Shown: piece after piece, positions 51,137 through 63,400 of the stretch | Numbering within the stretch: position 1 is the first letter of the stretch | How the letters are laid out: every line of letters begins with the position of its first letter | NCBI RefSeq assembly: GCF_037975245.1 | Contig: NC_092569.1 | Span: forward strand, 14,034,501 to 14,098,500 | Origin: Apostichopus japonicus | Lineage: Eukaryota > Echinodermata > Holothuroidea > Aspidochirotida > Stichopodidae | Reading direction: 5' to 3' | DNA length: 64,000 nucleotides | Notes under the pieces: model-generated | Database searches by the model: none | What the model saw: the letters and a program-made list of their open reading frames with translations, nothing else | What the model was told of the DNA's origin: nothing | Position numbers and translations under genes: made by a program

Positions 51137-52846
51137 CAGGCGCGTATCCAGGGGGGCGTTGGGGGCGCGCGCCCCCCGGGTAAGGAAAAGAGGAGAGAAA
51201 AAAAGAGAAGAAAAAAGGGAAAAGAAGGGGGAAAAAAGAAAAGGATGAGAGGAGAGGAAGGAAGGGAAAAGAAGAAAGAGAGAAAAAGGAGAAAAAGAGG
51301 GAGTAGAAGATAAACGCCAAGACCACGGGAAGAGAAAGAGGAACAGTCATAAGCACAGCGCTGATCCCTTTTATATACACAGTGTAGCCAGTGACAGATC
51401 GAGGATTACGGAGTGGACGTGCGCCTCACCCTACCCCTTACACCGACAACTCAATTTTTGACGTTCCATTTTTCCAACTTACAAGGCCTGGGAAGTGTCA
51501 TTTCCAGCGATCTGGGAGGCATTTTCGGCCAAAATTTTCTTGTACGTTTCGCGCCAACTCATGGTGGCGCTACGCTTAGATAGTTTGCCTACAGGCTTTG
51601 CCCCTCCCTTGTCAAATTACTCGCCACACGCCTGTACGAATTTGTAAAGCAAAGAGCAGATATCAGTGAGCATATCAGTGAGCATGAAAATGCATGTTCC
51701 AGGATGAACAGCCTCAAAACTGTCTATGTGTGTAGTCAAAGGCGTAGGGAGCCCAATTGGATTTAGTGGCTGTTACGACTTGCCCGAAAAATATAACCAA
51801 ATTTTTTCGCGCGCGAAGCGCGCGTTCAACATGTTTATGTCAATATCATATAAGCAAGCGTACGGTCCGTGAAAGTTGCGCAGTATACCGCCGGATGCTA
51901 ATGTAGACGACGAAATGTCTTATGTAGATGGAGAAAAAGCATACAGGTCCAATTATGTCAAAACTCTCTGTTACATTAGTAATGGCGAATTAGTCGGCCA
52001 AGCTTACAACTTTATTTTAATTACCAAGGAGATAATTTTTAAACTATTCATTTCCTTAAGCTACATCATTGCTATTAATTTTTCTTTCAGTAGGTGCCCG
52101 AAAAATTCTCAGCATATTGCCAGAATTTTCAGGTGGAAAAATGGTTGAGGGGCTGCAGCCCCCGCCTCCTACGCCTATGTGTGTAGTGTTCGGTTTCGAA
52201 ATATCTGATATTGGGAAATATCTGGTATTTTTCATTTCCTTCAACGAAGTTTTATAATAGCCGTAGTAAGAGGTTTTAATATTTCTACACCAATAAATTA
52301 ACTGAAAATTTCCTGACCAACATTCTTCATCATACTTCCCTCTACTAGTGCAATTTTGACCTGTCTGTTAGGGGTTGAAGGAGGTTTTTCTATATTGTTT
52401 TTCCACAGATTGAATTTTGTGCAACATTATGAAATGTTTTGAAGTGGTTTTGTTCAAGAGAAGTGTGAATTTTCAAATTCTCAACAAATAATGGGCTTAA
52501 AACCTTGAAAAGTGGGGCTTTCGGATATTGTGGGCCGTGACGTAGAATCACCTACAAAAGCAATGAATGATCCACAGGACATGCAATGAGGTCGAACATG
52601 ATGTGTGACTGATGACAATCTTCAAAAAGGTTATGGATGGAAAATAAACTATTGGGAAATACTTGGTTCTCAGGCAAAAGTGTTCATCTGGTTGGTCATT
52701 TTCAAGCCCGAGAAGTGCCATTTCCGGTGATCTGGGGGGTATCAAAACCAGACATTTTCTTGTACGCTCCGCGCCAACCGATGGTGGCGCTCCGCTTAGA
52801 TAGTAATTCGCGCCCCCCGGGTTAGAAAATCCTGGATACGCCCCTG
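51137..52846. mobile_element. Nested element with CAGG...CCTG inverted ends
   Basis: The left end CAGGCGCGTATCCAGG and the right end CCTGGATACGCCCCTG are inverted repeats; both inner sides carry CGCGCCCCCCGGGT. GTCAC flanks both sides (51132-51136 and 52847-52851). Inside are a polypurine tract (51181-51305) and two segments (about 51480-51580 and 52700-52800) related to the short element at 60556-60845, so the structure is composite. No transposase was seen. Confidence 0.75.
51181..51305. repeat. Polypurine tract
   Basis: About 125 bp almost purely A and G on the plus strand, inside the nested element. Confidence 0.85.
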
Positions 52847-53487
52847 GTCACGGTGACGATCAGTGTACTAATAACGAGGGCTGTGTGTGAAGCTGCTGTA
52901 TATCACATAACATCATATCCATGTGCAACCGGTTAGCACTACTATAATACTGTACTTACCAACGCGTATGAACGCACGTAAGAAAAATATACAAACTGTA
53001 CTGTAACATGCCCAAGCAGTCTGTTTTTGCCCTTTGCTTTTGGTGGGAACATAGTAACGGACGGTCACTACGGTACATGTCAGTATGTAAGGCAAATGAG
53101 TATCAAAGGTGTCGCGCTGATTCCAACCTTTCAAAGGTGTCATCTGACCCCTTACTACCTTAGTTTGACCCCCGTAATGATTATCTACAGGTGCCAGTAT
53201 GTAAATGAGTATCAAAGAGTGTCACGTTGATTTCAAAGGTGTCAACTGACCTCGTCAAATTGTTTTGACTCCACATAGCCGGCTTATGCTGGACACCACA
53301 GTGGTGTATTTTGACACCTCTATCGGGGTAAAATTGATGATTATACCCAAATGATGTCAACATAAGAATGTGCATTCTCGAAGCGATGCAAGAAGGACAC
53401 TCTTGAAGGGGTCATTGCGTAAAATTGGTGTCCTGAACACATATACCCTTGAAAGGTGTCAATTGACACCCAATTTTATTTTCAGTG

Positions 53488-53720
53488 TGTACAAAGCGTA
53501 TAACATGGAATAGAATTGATCAGCTGATAAACTCTACTTTAGGAAAGGTACGAAATTCCTAAGATATACAAACAATGACGTTCCATACGGGCGATGACGC
53601 CTCGAGTCCAAGGTACACAAGCAAATTCATATGCTACACAACGTAATATGTACAAAGCGTATACCCTTAAAAGGTGTCACTTGACACCCAATTTTATTTT
53701 CAGTGTGTACAAAGCGTATA
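53488..53720. repeat. Local duplication at the right edge of the GGTGTC element
   Basis: The element's last ~45 bp plus flank (CCCAATTTTATTTTCAGTG then TGTACAAAGCGTATAACAT) occur at 53470-53508 and again at about 53687-53725. Between them lies a second copy of the flank with ACGTTCCATACGGGCGATGA. This looks like an unequal exchange after insertion. Confidence 0.65.
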
Positions 53721-53861
53721 ACATTGAATATAATTGATCAGCTAATAAACTCTACTTTAGGAAAGGTACGATATTCGATGCAGACTTTCTAAGTTACATA
53801 TCATGTATATGCATGTTTATCTCTCTCTTGGATCCTATTTTATTTCTTCGTAACCGAAAGG

Positions 53862-53912
53862 ATGTCGAAGACTGATGTCGAAGACGACAATGATACTCAA
53901 CCTCTCTTGCAG
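53862..53912 (+). CDS. First coding exon of a paralogous Death-domain gene (copy B)
   Basis: It encodes MSKTDVEDDNDTQPLLQ, phase 0, with the same CAG|GTTTGA donor as 13304-13345. Compared with copy A it has three more codons (a small GTCGAAGAC duplication) and keeps DTQPLLQ. No second exon resembling 15899-16018 or a Death-domain exon was found in the remaining 10 kb, so the rest is beyond the window or lost. Confidence 0.55.
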
Positions 53913-54024
53913 GTTTGAATTATTTACGTTTTTTCGTAATTGAGTTATTGAAAATGATATTGATATTTTGATGAAACTTTGAACACCATTTCTTCTCTCA
54001 TTATTTTCCTTTGAAGTGGTATGG

Positions 54025-54350
54025 TTTCATAATGCACATTTTCCTTTATTTAAAACTATATGGCTTTCATAAACCCTAGAACACCATACTCTCCATTGAA
54101 ATACACATGACGTTGTGCGGCATAATGTAAAATAGTATGATACTTTTGTACTTAGTTAGTGATAGTTGACACAAGTATGGTAGTTCATAATGCACATTTC
54201 AATTATTTAAAAGTATATGGCTTTCATAAACGTTAGAGCAGCATACTCTCTATTGAAATACACATGACTCTGTGCGGCATAAGTAAAATAGTATGATACA
54301 TTTGTATTTAAGTTAGTGATAGTTGACACAAGTATGGTAGTTCATCTTCT
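54025..54350 (+). repeat. ~160-bp tandem duplication in copy B intron
   Basis: TATGGTTTCATAATGCACAT through GTTGACACAAGTATGGTAG is followed by a second copy starting TTCATAATGCACATTTC. Copy A has a single copy (13450-13615). Confidence 0.75.
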
Positions 54351-55707
54351 GTAATAAACATTTACTAAGACGCCAGTTAGGCCTTAATAAAGAATGGACT
54401 TTCGATCAGCAACCCGTTTGTATTATGTGTGTGCCATTGACACAGATGTTTCAACGTCGATTTCTTAAACATACTGTAAGGAAAGGTATTAAGAATGTTA
54501 GAGCAAATTAACATCCGCAGTAAATACTAAAAATAATGTGTGGAGCTTCATAGTGTACGTCTGAAATATAAACTTCTTATTAATGTGTCGTTAACAATAT
54601 ATGAAATCCATTAATGTGCGAAACAGCTATGAGTTTGGTTGGCGATTGGCACGTATTGGGGTTGATTTTATTTGATTTCATTCTGATATACAATCACAAT
54701 ATTAATATATATCATATCATTGTCACATCAATATGTACATTTTACACGCATATATCATTGTGCCAGAAATTAAAAGACATTTCACAACTGGATATTAAAT
54801 GAAGCTGAAAACTTCAACAACACGTACATCGTCTAATTAATCTTCTCATTTATTATTTACGACAATGCTATTGCCGTTGGTTACTCAAAGAACAATATTA
54901 ATAATAAATATACGGTAAAAAAATATAACGTAGACATTTATATTGCCATGTGATACAAGCTTTAGAGCATGAAAACCAGTTGTCTCAAGTCAAGTCCACG
55001 GTTTAAACTTTCGTGTATGCATTTAATATAGTTTCTATTCAATGCAAACAAGACACAAATTTATTCAAATAGATGTATAATTACACCACAGTAGAAGTGT
55101 GTGGTATACGCGAACTATACACATTATTGCTTGTAGATACTGTATGAGGTTAAATATCGACAGGTGTCTGAAAATTGGCACACAGGATTTCAAGATGAAA
55201 GTGGATGATCTGAAAACATGGTGATGTATCTACATAAACATTGAAGTTGAGCTCCATTCGTGGTATGTGCAACCACCATAATGGACACTACTTTGGTCAA
55301 TGTTCAATAAGGGTCAAATTATTCGAACCCTGTGTAAGATTTGTGGTTTTTGTGTTTGGTAAAGGTTAGAGTGATCGCAGTCTGGAAACCGCTAAACATG
55401 AATGTTATTATAACCATGAAACTTTTATCAACGTACGCTTGGAATGTAAATCAACCTTAGAACAATTTACAATCCCCTCTTTTTAAGTCTTATTTGGTCA
55501 CTAGATGTTAGTAGAGGTTTAATCTGAAAGCCTTTTACATACATTACTCCAAACATGAAGCTTACATGAACGTGAAATGGCGTGTGTATAGATACGCATT
55601 TATGAATATACTGTATTGTTTTGTAACGGTCACAGCTCAACAGAATTCAAAGACCAAAACCTGTTAAAAAATACAATAAGCATAAGCTTATATTGTATGT
55701 TGTATAC

Positions 55708-56113
55708 CAGGGGTTCCCTAACTGGGGTGCATGAACCCCCAGGGGGTTCTGGAGTCCATCCCGGTCAAAACTAGAGTGCTTTTTGATTAACTAAAATGTA
55801 CAAAAAGTCGTACCCATACGCATATTTTGTCATAGTAGTACCGTACCGTGAATGTGATGAAAACCAGGAGCATCCGTCTCATCGTGCGTTATGGGTTATT
55901 GGTGCAAAACAATTCGTTATCTGATCTTGCAGTTTCCAAATAAATCTGTGTTCATCTCTTGTTTTTTTTTTCATTACTATATTACAATATGAACTTACGT
56001 TATGCGTATTATAGTATAATAATGACTCAGATCATGTCTCGAAAAGTTGGGGGTTCGTGGACAACTCTGACATCCTTAGGGGGCTCGTGTGGGATAAAGT
56101 TAGGGAAATCCTG
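55708..56113. mobile_element. hAT-type short element
   Basis: The ends are CAGGGGTTCCCTAACTGGGG and GTTAGGGAAATCCTGG (inverted, imperfect). The 8-bp flanks are TTGTATAC (55700-55707) and GTGTATAC (56114-56121), matching at 7 of 8. CAGGG termini and an 8-bp duplication are hAT features. There is no transposase inside. Confidence 0.75.
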
Positions 56114-56121
56114 GTGTATAC

Positions 56122-59100
56122 TCATCTATCTTAGTGTGTACAGCAAACCTTTCATATTATGATTGGAGACCAAAGGTCAAGTCGAAATCAATAATGATCA
56201 AACTATAGAACGCTAGTACAAGAATCTCTAGTTTCCTGCACTGTGGTAAATATTTGACCATAGTTACTAGTCACTGTAATTTGGATTATAGGGTGGCCAA
56301 TGTGTTAGTTTTGGTGATGTCATAATCTGTAAAAAAAGAACTTTATAGACAACAACGTTATCATTTGGGCCACTACTTCTTCATGATGTGTAAGAAAGTT
56401 CGCATTGTATGGTGTGGCGATGAGGTTAGGAAGTAGGCTACTATGTGTAATTTGTTAAAAAGGAAAATTAGTTTGTGGTTGCGTTGTATGGTGAAGTGAG
56501 TATCCAGTGAACGAGCAGATTTTGGAGGCTCATAATTCCCCATGGCCAGTCACAATGAAGCATGTCTGGGCCTTTGGATCAATTTATGTAGACAATAATG
56601 CATTGAAAGTACACAAAGAAAAGCGTAGTGGTCGTGATGATAGTTCCCAATGGTTTTGGTGTGCATGATTGACAGAAAGGGGTGCAAATATGCATTTTAG
56701 CTCACTTACTAGCAATTGTGACGATTACCAGCACTCTTTCTTGTGGGAGTGAATAAATCTTTCACTATATTGTGGGAACTTCCGTGAGATGAGTTATCTT
56801 ACATGTCTGTTGCCCATGTATATAACATATAAGGGATTGGACATATTGAATTTGACTGCTCATCTAAAAGCGACAAAGGCAGCTAAACTGGAAACTGAAC
56901 TGTTAGGTAAACACTACTTTCTATGTACTTATCTCCGGAAATTGCTTCAGATGGGGATTTCCCGGTTTGTAATCCAGCAGATCGCGACTGCGAAATCACC
57001 GCATCATTTCTGTTCTGTGTACTGGACCCAACAAGGCTAATTCCTTATAACTCCTTCACTACAATCTTGTGATCATATAATTGTCCCCTGGGGGATATAT
57101 ATTTACACATTGTAATTACTTAAAATCTGTTCATTTTGTCAATAGGGACCCAAGTATTGACAAATAGGTATTGAAATGAGGTTTTAATTTTTACAATTTT
57201 TTTTTTATAATTAAGCTAATTAGATATGTAAATATGCAAATGAGGTTATGATACAAACAATGTACTTTTTTTGCCCATTTGAAATTATTTTGATGAAATT
57301 TGCTGGACTTTTGATAGTTTGATGAGTTCAAGACATGTTATTTCATAAGTAAAATATAATTTGATGTTTGAATGTGAGGAATATGACTGATTTTCCCCCC
57401 TCCAAACAAACAAATGTATTCTGTAATACAATGGTAGCCACGCGTAACGGTAAGTCTATATATACCAATTGCGCTACATACACAATACATAGTACATAAA
57501 GTGTGCAACTTATGCGGCTTACCGTATCAAAATTTCAGAATTTCATCATCAGAATCTTCTTCTCCAATGGCTGGATGGTCAAATTGCCCATAAAAAGAAG
57601 GTCTAACGCCTCTTAGAAGTATTTAGCCATGATAATATGTGCTAAATAGTTACCGTTTCAATTACGTGAGTGATTGCATTGACCCTAACGACGCGAAGCA
57701 TATCAACTGTGGCTGACCGAAATTCTATACCGTAGAAATGCTCGAGTTGAATTGCTAGGGATTACTCACAAAATGGAGGCGCTATTGCTTAATGGTTTCT
57801 ATGTAGCCCAGCGTTTCAGTGTGGCGCTTTTGGAGAGCTAAAAATCTACTCTGTAGGGTGAGGCATTCTGGAAAAATAATTCCGGAATATGGTCCGTGTT
57901 TTGGTCCTAATTTAGACCGAAAAAATGTCATTTTTGACATATTTTCTCCAATTATAGAGCCATCTCTCTACATATGCCTGTGAGACTCCTGATTTGATTC
58001 CTTGTATGTATTAGATAGTTGTATAAGATAGGGTCAGTTGACTGACATTTCTCACTGTTCTCAACATTAAAGGTCAAAAGGACCGGTTTGTTGAATGTAA
58101 ACAAATCTTTTTGAAGACAAAAAAAAAAGTACATGTGACCCCCTCGGAAAAATGTTGTTTATTGATGCAGGCTGTCTTATGTGCAAAATAAAGCTATGGG
58201 AAGCTCTCTAGTGTATTCCTATCTCGAATAATGATTCTCTAACAAAATGGTCCACATTTGGACCATCCGAATCTTGAAGGATATAACGTTTGATATTTGT
58301 CGTGTCAACCCCTGCGTAGAAGTGGGTGTATAAAAGCCGAAGGATGTCTAAATCAGGGCGGAGTTATCAATCATCCAACACGTATCCATGATGAGGCACA
58401 GCCTAGGCTAATTGTTCATTTATTGGTCAAAGTGCGTACGAGAAGACTATTCTCGGGGATTGTCTCCTTAAAATAAAGAGAGATGAAAAGACGAAACTTT
58501 GACGCAGGAGCCCTTCGAAACAAAAAGGACCGAAGCGAAAAGCGGGTTGTTTCCGATCATTTGTTTTCATTTGACACACATTTGTCTCATTTGCTTGCGC
58601 CCTCACGTTTGGTGCTCCTTGGCGTATTAGCTTACTTGAGAATGCATCTGTGCTATTCAAGTATGATATTTCCTCACAGTACTCGGCTAGAATAGTGTTC
58701 GCGAAGTCACGTTGAAGCTCTATTGCAAAGCAGACTACACATATGAATCGCTTTGTTTCTCAATATTTTGACTTCCAAACAAGTTCAACAGCCATATGTT
58801 GAATATTCAGTGCAATATGAATCGTCACTCTCCATCTTACAATTGAAAGTCTTGAAAAAATCCACAGTACCGGGCCATCTGAATGCTTACGTAATATGTT
58901 TACCCCAACACAAGTTTGAATATTGATAATGGAATATTCCATTTTAGTATAGGGGAGAATGCTCGAAACTGTAAAACATCAGTATAATGCTTGTTCATCG
59001 TACTAGTAGCACGTATGCTTATGTGTTTTCATTAGAAATGCAAGTGTTGGTCCTTACACGTTTTAATATTTTTTTCTACACACATTCCAAACCGTTGACA

Positions 59101-59133
59101 ATAGAATTCAACAATGAACTTGATTCAACCATG
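56122..59133. other. No gene recognised
   Basis: No supported exon. On the minus strand at about 57531-57615 a short frame ends with an acidic tail (HPAIGEEDSDDEILKF and a stop); it has no identified gene around it. Confidence 0.35.
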
Positions 59134-59496
59134 AAAACGATACTCCTGGTGCTGGTATGATTCAATGTGAACCTTTCGAGAAAGCACTTAAAGCAGCATT
59201 TTGCGTTTGGTCGCCGTTTTCTACTTTTTTGACATGTCCATCGAGTTGTTTACATATATCAATCACAAAACAGCAAACGTAGATATTAGCCAAGTTTTTC
59301 CCTGCCAACAACGTTAATTGGCGAGTAATTAAGGATATTTACAGATAATGAGAAAACTGTCCACGATAAATTCCACATTTAAAATTAATCGCATACAGTC
59401 TAAACCCACTCGTTTGAACTCAACCAATCAGAGATGTAGGTTTAGTTATGAGCCGTTGCTAAAAATAGATTCAAGACTGTGCGTTGGTACAACCAG

Positions 59497-59533
59497 GGAG
59501 TTTTTATGGAACTCCCTGGTACAACTGTCATAT
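59497..59533. repeat. Short inverted repeat
   Basis: ACCAGGGAGTT and AACTCCCTGGT flank a few bases (TTTATGG). Apart from this the stretch between the left repeat and the LINE coding sequence shows no feature. Confidence 0.55.
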
Positions 59534-59648
59534 AGACTGTGCGCAAATCAACCACGGTGTTGTATTACGTATTGGTCAATGACGTTAGTGTTTTTATGCT
59601 TTTATGCCACCATTTGAAGTAAGATTTAAATAGATAAGGTAGTTATGT

Positions 59649-61190
59649 ATGTCGTTATGGCATAGTGGAGTCAGTGAGGTTGAGAGAATCATAGAAAAGG
59701 ACGCAAAATGCTGCTTAAAGATGACTTGGATTCGTAGATTGCTTAAATATAACACTGACAGTAAGGTGTATAATCTATATAAGGTGGATACTCCTAATTG
59801 TAATTTTGATAACTCTTCTGGTACTTATTGGGATAGAGTTTTCAAGAAAGTTAAAATACCTTTTGGAAAAGTGTTTTTTCAGACTAGAAGGATTTCAGCG
59901 TTTCGCTCAACCCCCAAAATATTCTTAAGTTCCAGTATTTGGCACAACGAAAAAATTAAGGTGGGTAATATATGCTTTTTGTAAAAAGATTGGCAAAGAC
60001 ATGGTATATTATATGTTAACGATCTGATAAACTCTAAGGGTGAGTTCTTATCTGCTGATGATATTTATACAAAATATGATGTGAGAACAATTTTCTTCAC
60101 GTTCATGGTATTAAAAAGGCAATAGAGAAATCCTTTTCTGGTCTATTAGGCCAGATATATAATTATCTTGCACTCCCATTTCAAGGCATTCATATTAAAA
60201 CTGTTTTTATGGATCCAAAAGGGTGTAAAAGGTTTTTATAATATTTTATGAACAAATAATAAGGTCCAATATAAATGTATTCACAAATGGAACATGCTCT
60301 TGTCCCCACTTTTTTATGAAGCAGATTGGTATAAGGTGTTCTCATACAATTGGAAATATACTTCTGAGGTGAAGCTCCGTTGGTTCCAATTTCGTCTTCT
60401 TAACAGAATTTTAGGGACAAATACTCTCATGGTTAAAATTCGCAAAACCATTGATCCATTGTGCACTTTTTGTGGTGTGGCAGATTAGAGTTTAATTCAT
60501 TTATTTTGGGAATGCAGCTTCACCCAGAAAATATGGAGGGACTTTCAAATCTGGGCAGGCGCGTAGACAGGAATTTGCCAAGGGAGGGGCGAAACTGTAG
60601 ATTCGGCATTGCAAACTATCTAAGCGTAGCGCCACCATGATTGGCGCGAAGCGTACAAGAACATTTTGGCTGTAAATGCCTCCCAGATCGCTGGAAATGG
60701 CACTTTCCAGGCCTTATAAGTAGCATCTTAGCATTTTCTATTATGAAAATACTAGCAATATCATAAAAACATTAAAAAAAATATATGCTCAAGTTGGGCG
60801 GCTGCCCCCTCGCCCCCCCCCCCCCCCCCCTTGGCTACGCGCCTGAATCTGGGTTCAAATCAAATTGAATATCAATATTGCAGTTAGTAAAGAGCTTGTT
60901 CTGTTTGGAAATTTTTTGTACAAAGACTATGTGTTTAATAACATCCTTCTGGTTCTGAAATTTTGTGTTTACAAAAGTAAGGTTAAAAATGAGAAACCTT
61001 CCTTTAACTATGGTAAAATTGATTTAAAGAACTTTTTTTAAAAGAAAAGTTTATATAACAAACTGATTGTAAGCAAAATGCTTTTGATATCAGATGGCAT
61101 AAGTGGAAATCTTTTTTTGAAGTTTAAAGATTTATTTGTTGTTGTCGATAACATTGACTTTTGGTCATAAAGTATATGTTATTACGAAAT
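59649..61190 (+). pseudogene. Tx1/L1-like LINE ORF2 C-terminal relic
   Basis: Pieces in order: LKMTWIRRLLKYN; SSIWHNEKIKVGN; GILYVNDLINSKGEFLS; VKLRWFQFRLLNRILGTNTL; CTFCGVAD, a stop, SLIHLFWEC; then, after a MITE, SKELVLFGNFLYKDYVFNNI. These match the conserved region after the RT in Tx1/L1 LINEs, including the CxxC...HxxxxC zinc-binding motif. Several stops and frameshifts occur. The element at 60556-60845 interrupts it exactly after FQIWAG. Confidence 0.75.
60548..60853. mobile_element. hAT-type MITE with perfect 8-bp target duplication
   Basis: AATCTGGG at 60548-60555 and 60846-60853 flanks a 290-bp element (60556-60845) with inverted ends CAGGCGCGTAG and CTACGCGCCTG. It carries a poly-C run near 60815-60832 and the block TGGCGCGAAGCGTACAAGAA, shared in inverse orientation with 51480-51580. 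It inserted into the LINE relic and is therefore younger than it. Confidence 0.9.
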
Positions 61191-61258
61191 TGTACATTGT
61201 TTGGACTCTTGATGGAATGATAATAAAAAATAATAAAAAAATATTAAAACGATACTCC

Positions 61259-63400
61259 GAGCCTTCATCAGACAACCAATATACGTTAAGTTACTTCAGT
61301 GTATCATCATCGTAGATAAATCACAGCTAAGGCATTTGAAAAGGATTTGTAGGAGTGATCGAGTGAACGAGTAAAGGCCGGGGGGGGGGTAATATTTAGA
61401 ACCTGACAGACTAACATAGAAAACTTGAAGCCTCATGTCAAAGGGTGCATTTAGGACAGCTGTACACACAAACAAGAAATTGAATTAAATCATGCAGAAA
61501 ACGTGAGTTAATCCATCAGCTATACTATGTATCATCGTGCATACAGGTGCTCACCTGGTGGAGTTAAGTTACACGAAAAATGGGTATTATAACTCCATTA
61601 CGCAGGTATCTCGTCCCATCCGTTATACTAAGCAGGTATGTTTAAATTAATGCAGTGCTGTTTAAATTAACTCATCGCATTTAAAAAGCACAAAGTAAAG
61701 GTTTATGCAGGTTAACGTTATATTAATAAACATCAAATAAGGTTACATGATACATGGTATGAGATGAAATAAAAACTGAAGTTGAATATCATTGGCGGTG
61801 AAGGACTAAATAATCTTCAATTTCTTTACTCATTCCACTCTTTCAACATTATTTAAACGATGTTGCCATCATTCCAATGAAAGTAATGAACTTGAAGGGA
61901 AAGCAACATGGAACCTGATCGGAATGCCAGGTTCTAGCAAATATTTTGTCGCCATGTTCATGAAGGTAAAGGTGATCAAGTTTGTGTCAGAATCTGCTTC
62001 TTAATATATATATGGGACAGTTTTCTTCAAATTTTCACATAGGCCTCAGTTTCAGTACCCCTCTTCTCTCCATTAATGTGTATTTTCTCTTTAATGCATG
62101 CATACACATGTGTACAGATGAGGAAATTATATAATTTTAATATATAAATTTATAATAGAATGCATTACAAAGGTACAACAACGACTCCAGAAAAATACCT
62201 AATCATTTTCTTCATCCTTTCTAAACAGTACTGCTTTGGATAACATCTCTGGGAAAAGAAATACTCACAGACACACTCATGATCTATAAAAAGAAAAGCT
62301 AGCCTTTCCTAGAAACTTGAAGTTACTAAGCGAACAATGGTGTGAACGTAAGTGTGACTTCATTTCATACTTATTCCTTATTCAACCAACAAAATTGTAA
62401 TAACTTGCATTGGAAGTGTCATGTCCTGTGTATGGTGAAATGCTCCATTAGACCTTGTTAACTTAGGCTTAGGCCGAGAACTTAGGAACACAATCTTAGA
62501 AGGATGCAGTATACAAATGTTTGATTCAAGTTAGACAAAACCAGTGCTAGTCACTTTGCTTGTACAAACTACACGTACAAGTCTTGATCAGCCCTAGGAC
62601 ATGACGTCGTAAGTTGTTATGTCGTTTTATACCCAATTGCGTAGAATTTCATTACGCCATGGCCTATGCTTACGTATTAACACGTTAGGATGTCGGCGTT
62701 TTATTAAATAAATGATGATTCATGCAATACAATGAAAGAAGTAATTTGCATTGTCTTTAGTCTTGTTAAACACTTCTTATGGGGTAGTGAATAAGCATAA
62801 GTTGAGGGATGGTAAAGCTGAGAAAATCAAATTTGTAGTGATGCAAAAATAGTTCAGCTCTTCCCTCCACTCACCCAACCCCCCCCCCCCCTAACAGATG
62901 TGCTTCTGGAACCACTTCTTAACATTGTTCAGTTTTGCTCGAGATGGCAGCAATGTTGATTAGTCCATTGTGTCTATGTTCCGACTCAACAAAATGGACC
63001 AACTTCCTCTCCACAAAAAAATAATTCTTCCAAGGATATCAGTCATTGAGGACGGACACCCAGCAATAACCACCTCTCACTTGAGCTTCAAATACATATC
63101 TCGTTTTGTCCCATATGTATGTTGATTATTCAATAGTTTCCTTTATTTGTCATTTCCCCCAATGTGATACATATAATTCAACAGGAAAGATTTTTAAATT
63201 AAGCCTTGAATTTTTGCGTATCATTTTTTTTTCAAATTTTGGACTGGAAACTTCAGACAGTCCGTCGCGCAATTCCCTCACGTATTATATCGATTCGAAC
63301 TTGCTGCTGTCATGTTTTGCTTATTTTCATATTCATATACTCGCCGAAAGTTGTTTTAAGTATACCCATTCCACGAAACGAATTCCTATTTCAATAGAAA
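61259..63400. other. No gene recognised
   Basis: Non-coding, with poly-G near 61380-61389 and poly-C near 62880-62891. No exon with splice support was found. Confidence 0.35.

Larger units (their letters stand above)
48674..53487. mobile_element. Non-autonomous DNA transposon with subterminal GGTGTC repeats
   Basis: The element begins CACTCAAAAAAATAAAGGTG and ends with CCCAATTTTATTTTCAGTG, whose reverse complement starts CACTGAAAATAAAATTGGG, so the ends are imperfect inverted repeats. Multiple GGTGTC/GACACC words fill about 48690-49190 and 53095-53480, with a period near 180 bp on the left (GACACCAATATGGGT recurs). Copy A gives the empty site and suggests a 2-bp TG duplication. The interior (49200-51130) has no recognised coding sequence. 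A second insertion lies at 51137-52846. Confidence 0.7.
43827..55520 (+). repeat. Segmental duplication, copy B
   Basis: This is a direct repeat of 9156-14793, expanded by a 4.8-kb insertion at 48674-53487 and by small local duplications. It retains the integrase middle exon that copy A lost. Many substitutions and indels separate the copies, so the duplication is old compared with the LTR element. Confidence 0.85.
59134..61258 (+). mobile_element. LINE copy flanked by a 13-bp repeat
   Basis: AAAACGATACTCC occurs at 59134-59146 and 61246-61258, as expected for a target duplication, and the right copy follows an A/T-rich tail. The coding relic inside (59649-61190) is the C-terminal part of a Tx1/L1-like ORF2. 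The first 500 bp after the left repeat has no recognised LINE coding sequence, so 5' truncation, rearrangement or a second insertion is possible. Confidence 0.55.

Noticed and set aside
57531-57615. Minus-strand acidic tail HPAIGEEDSDDEILKF
   Set aside because: The open frame is only about 30 codons with no splice site or relative; noted but too short to call.
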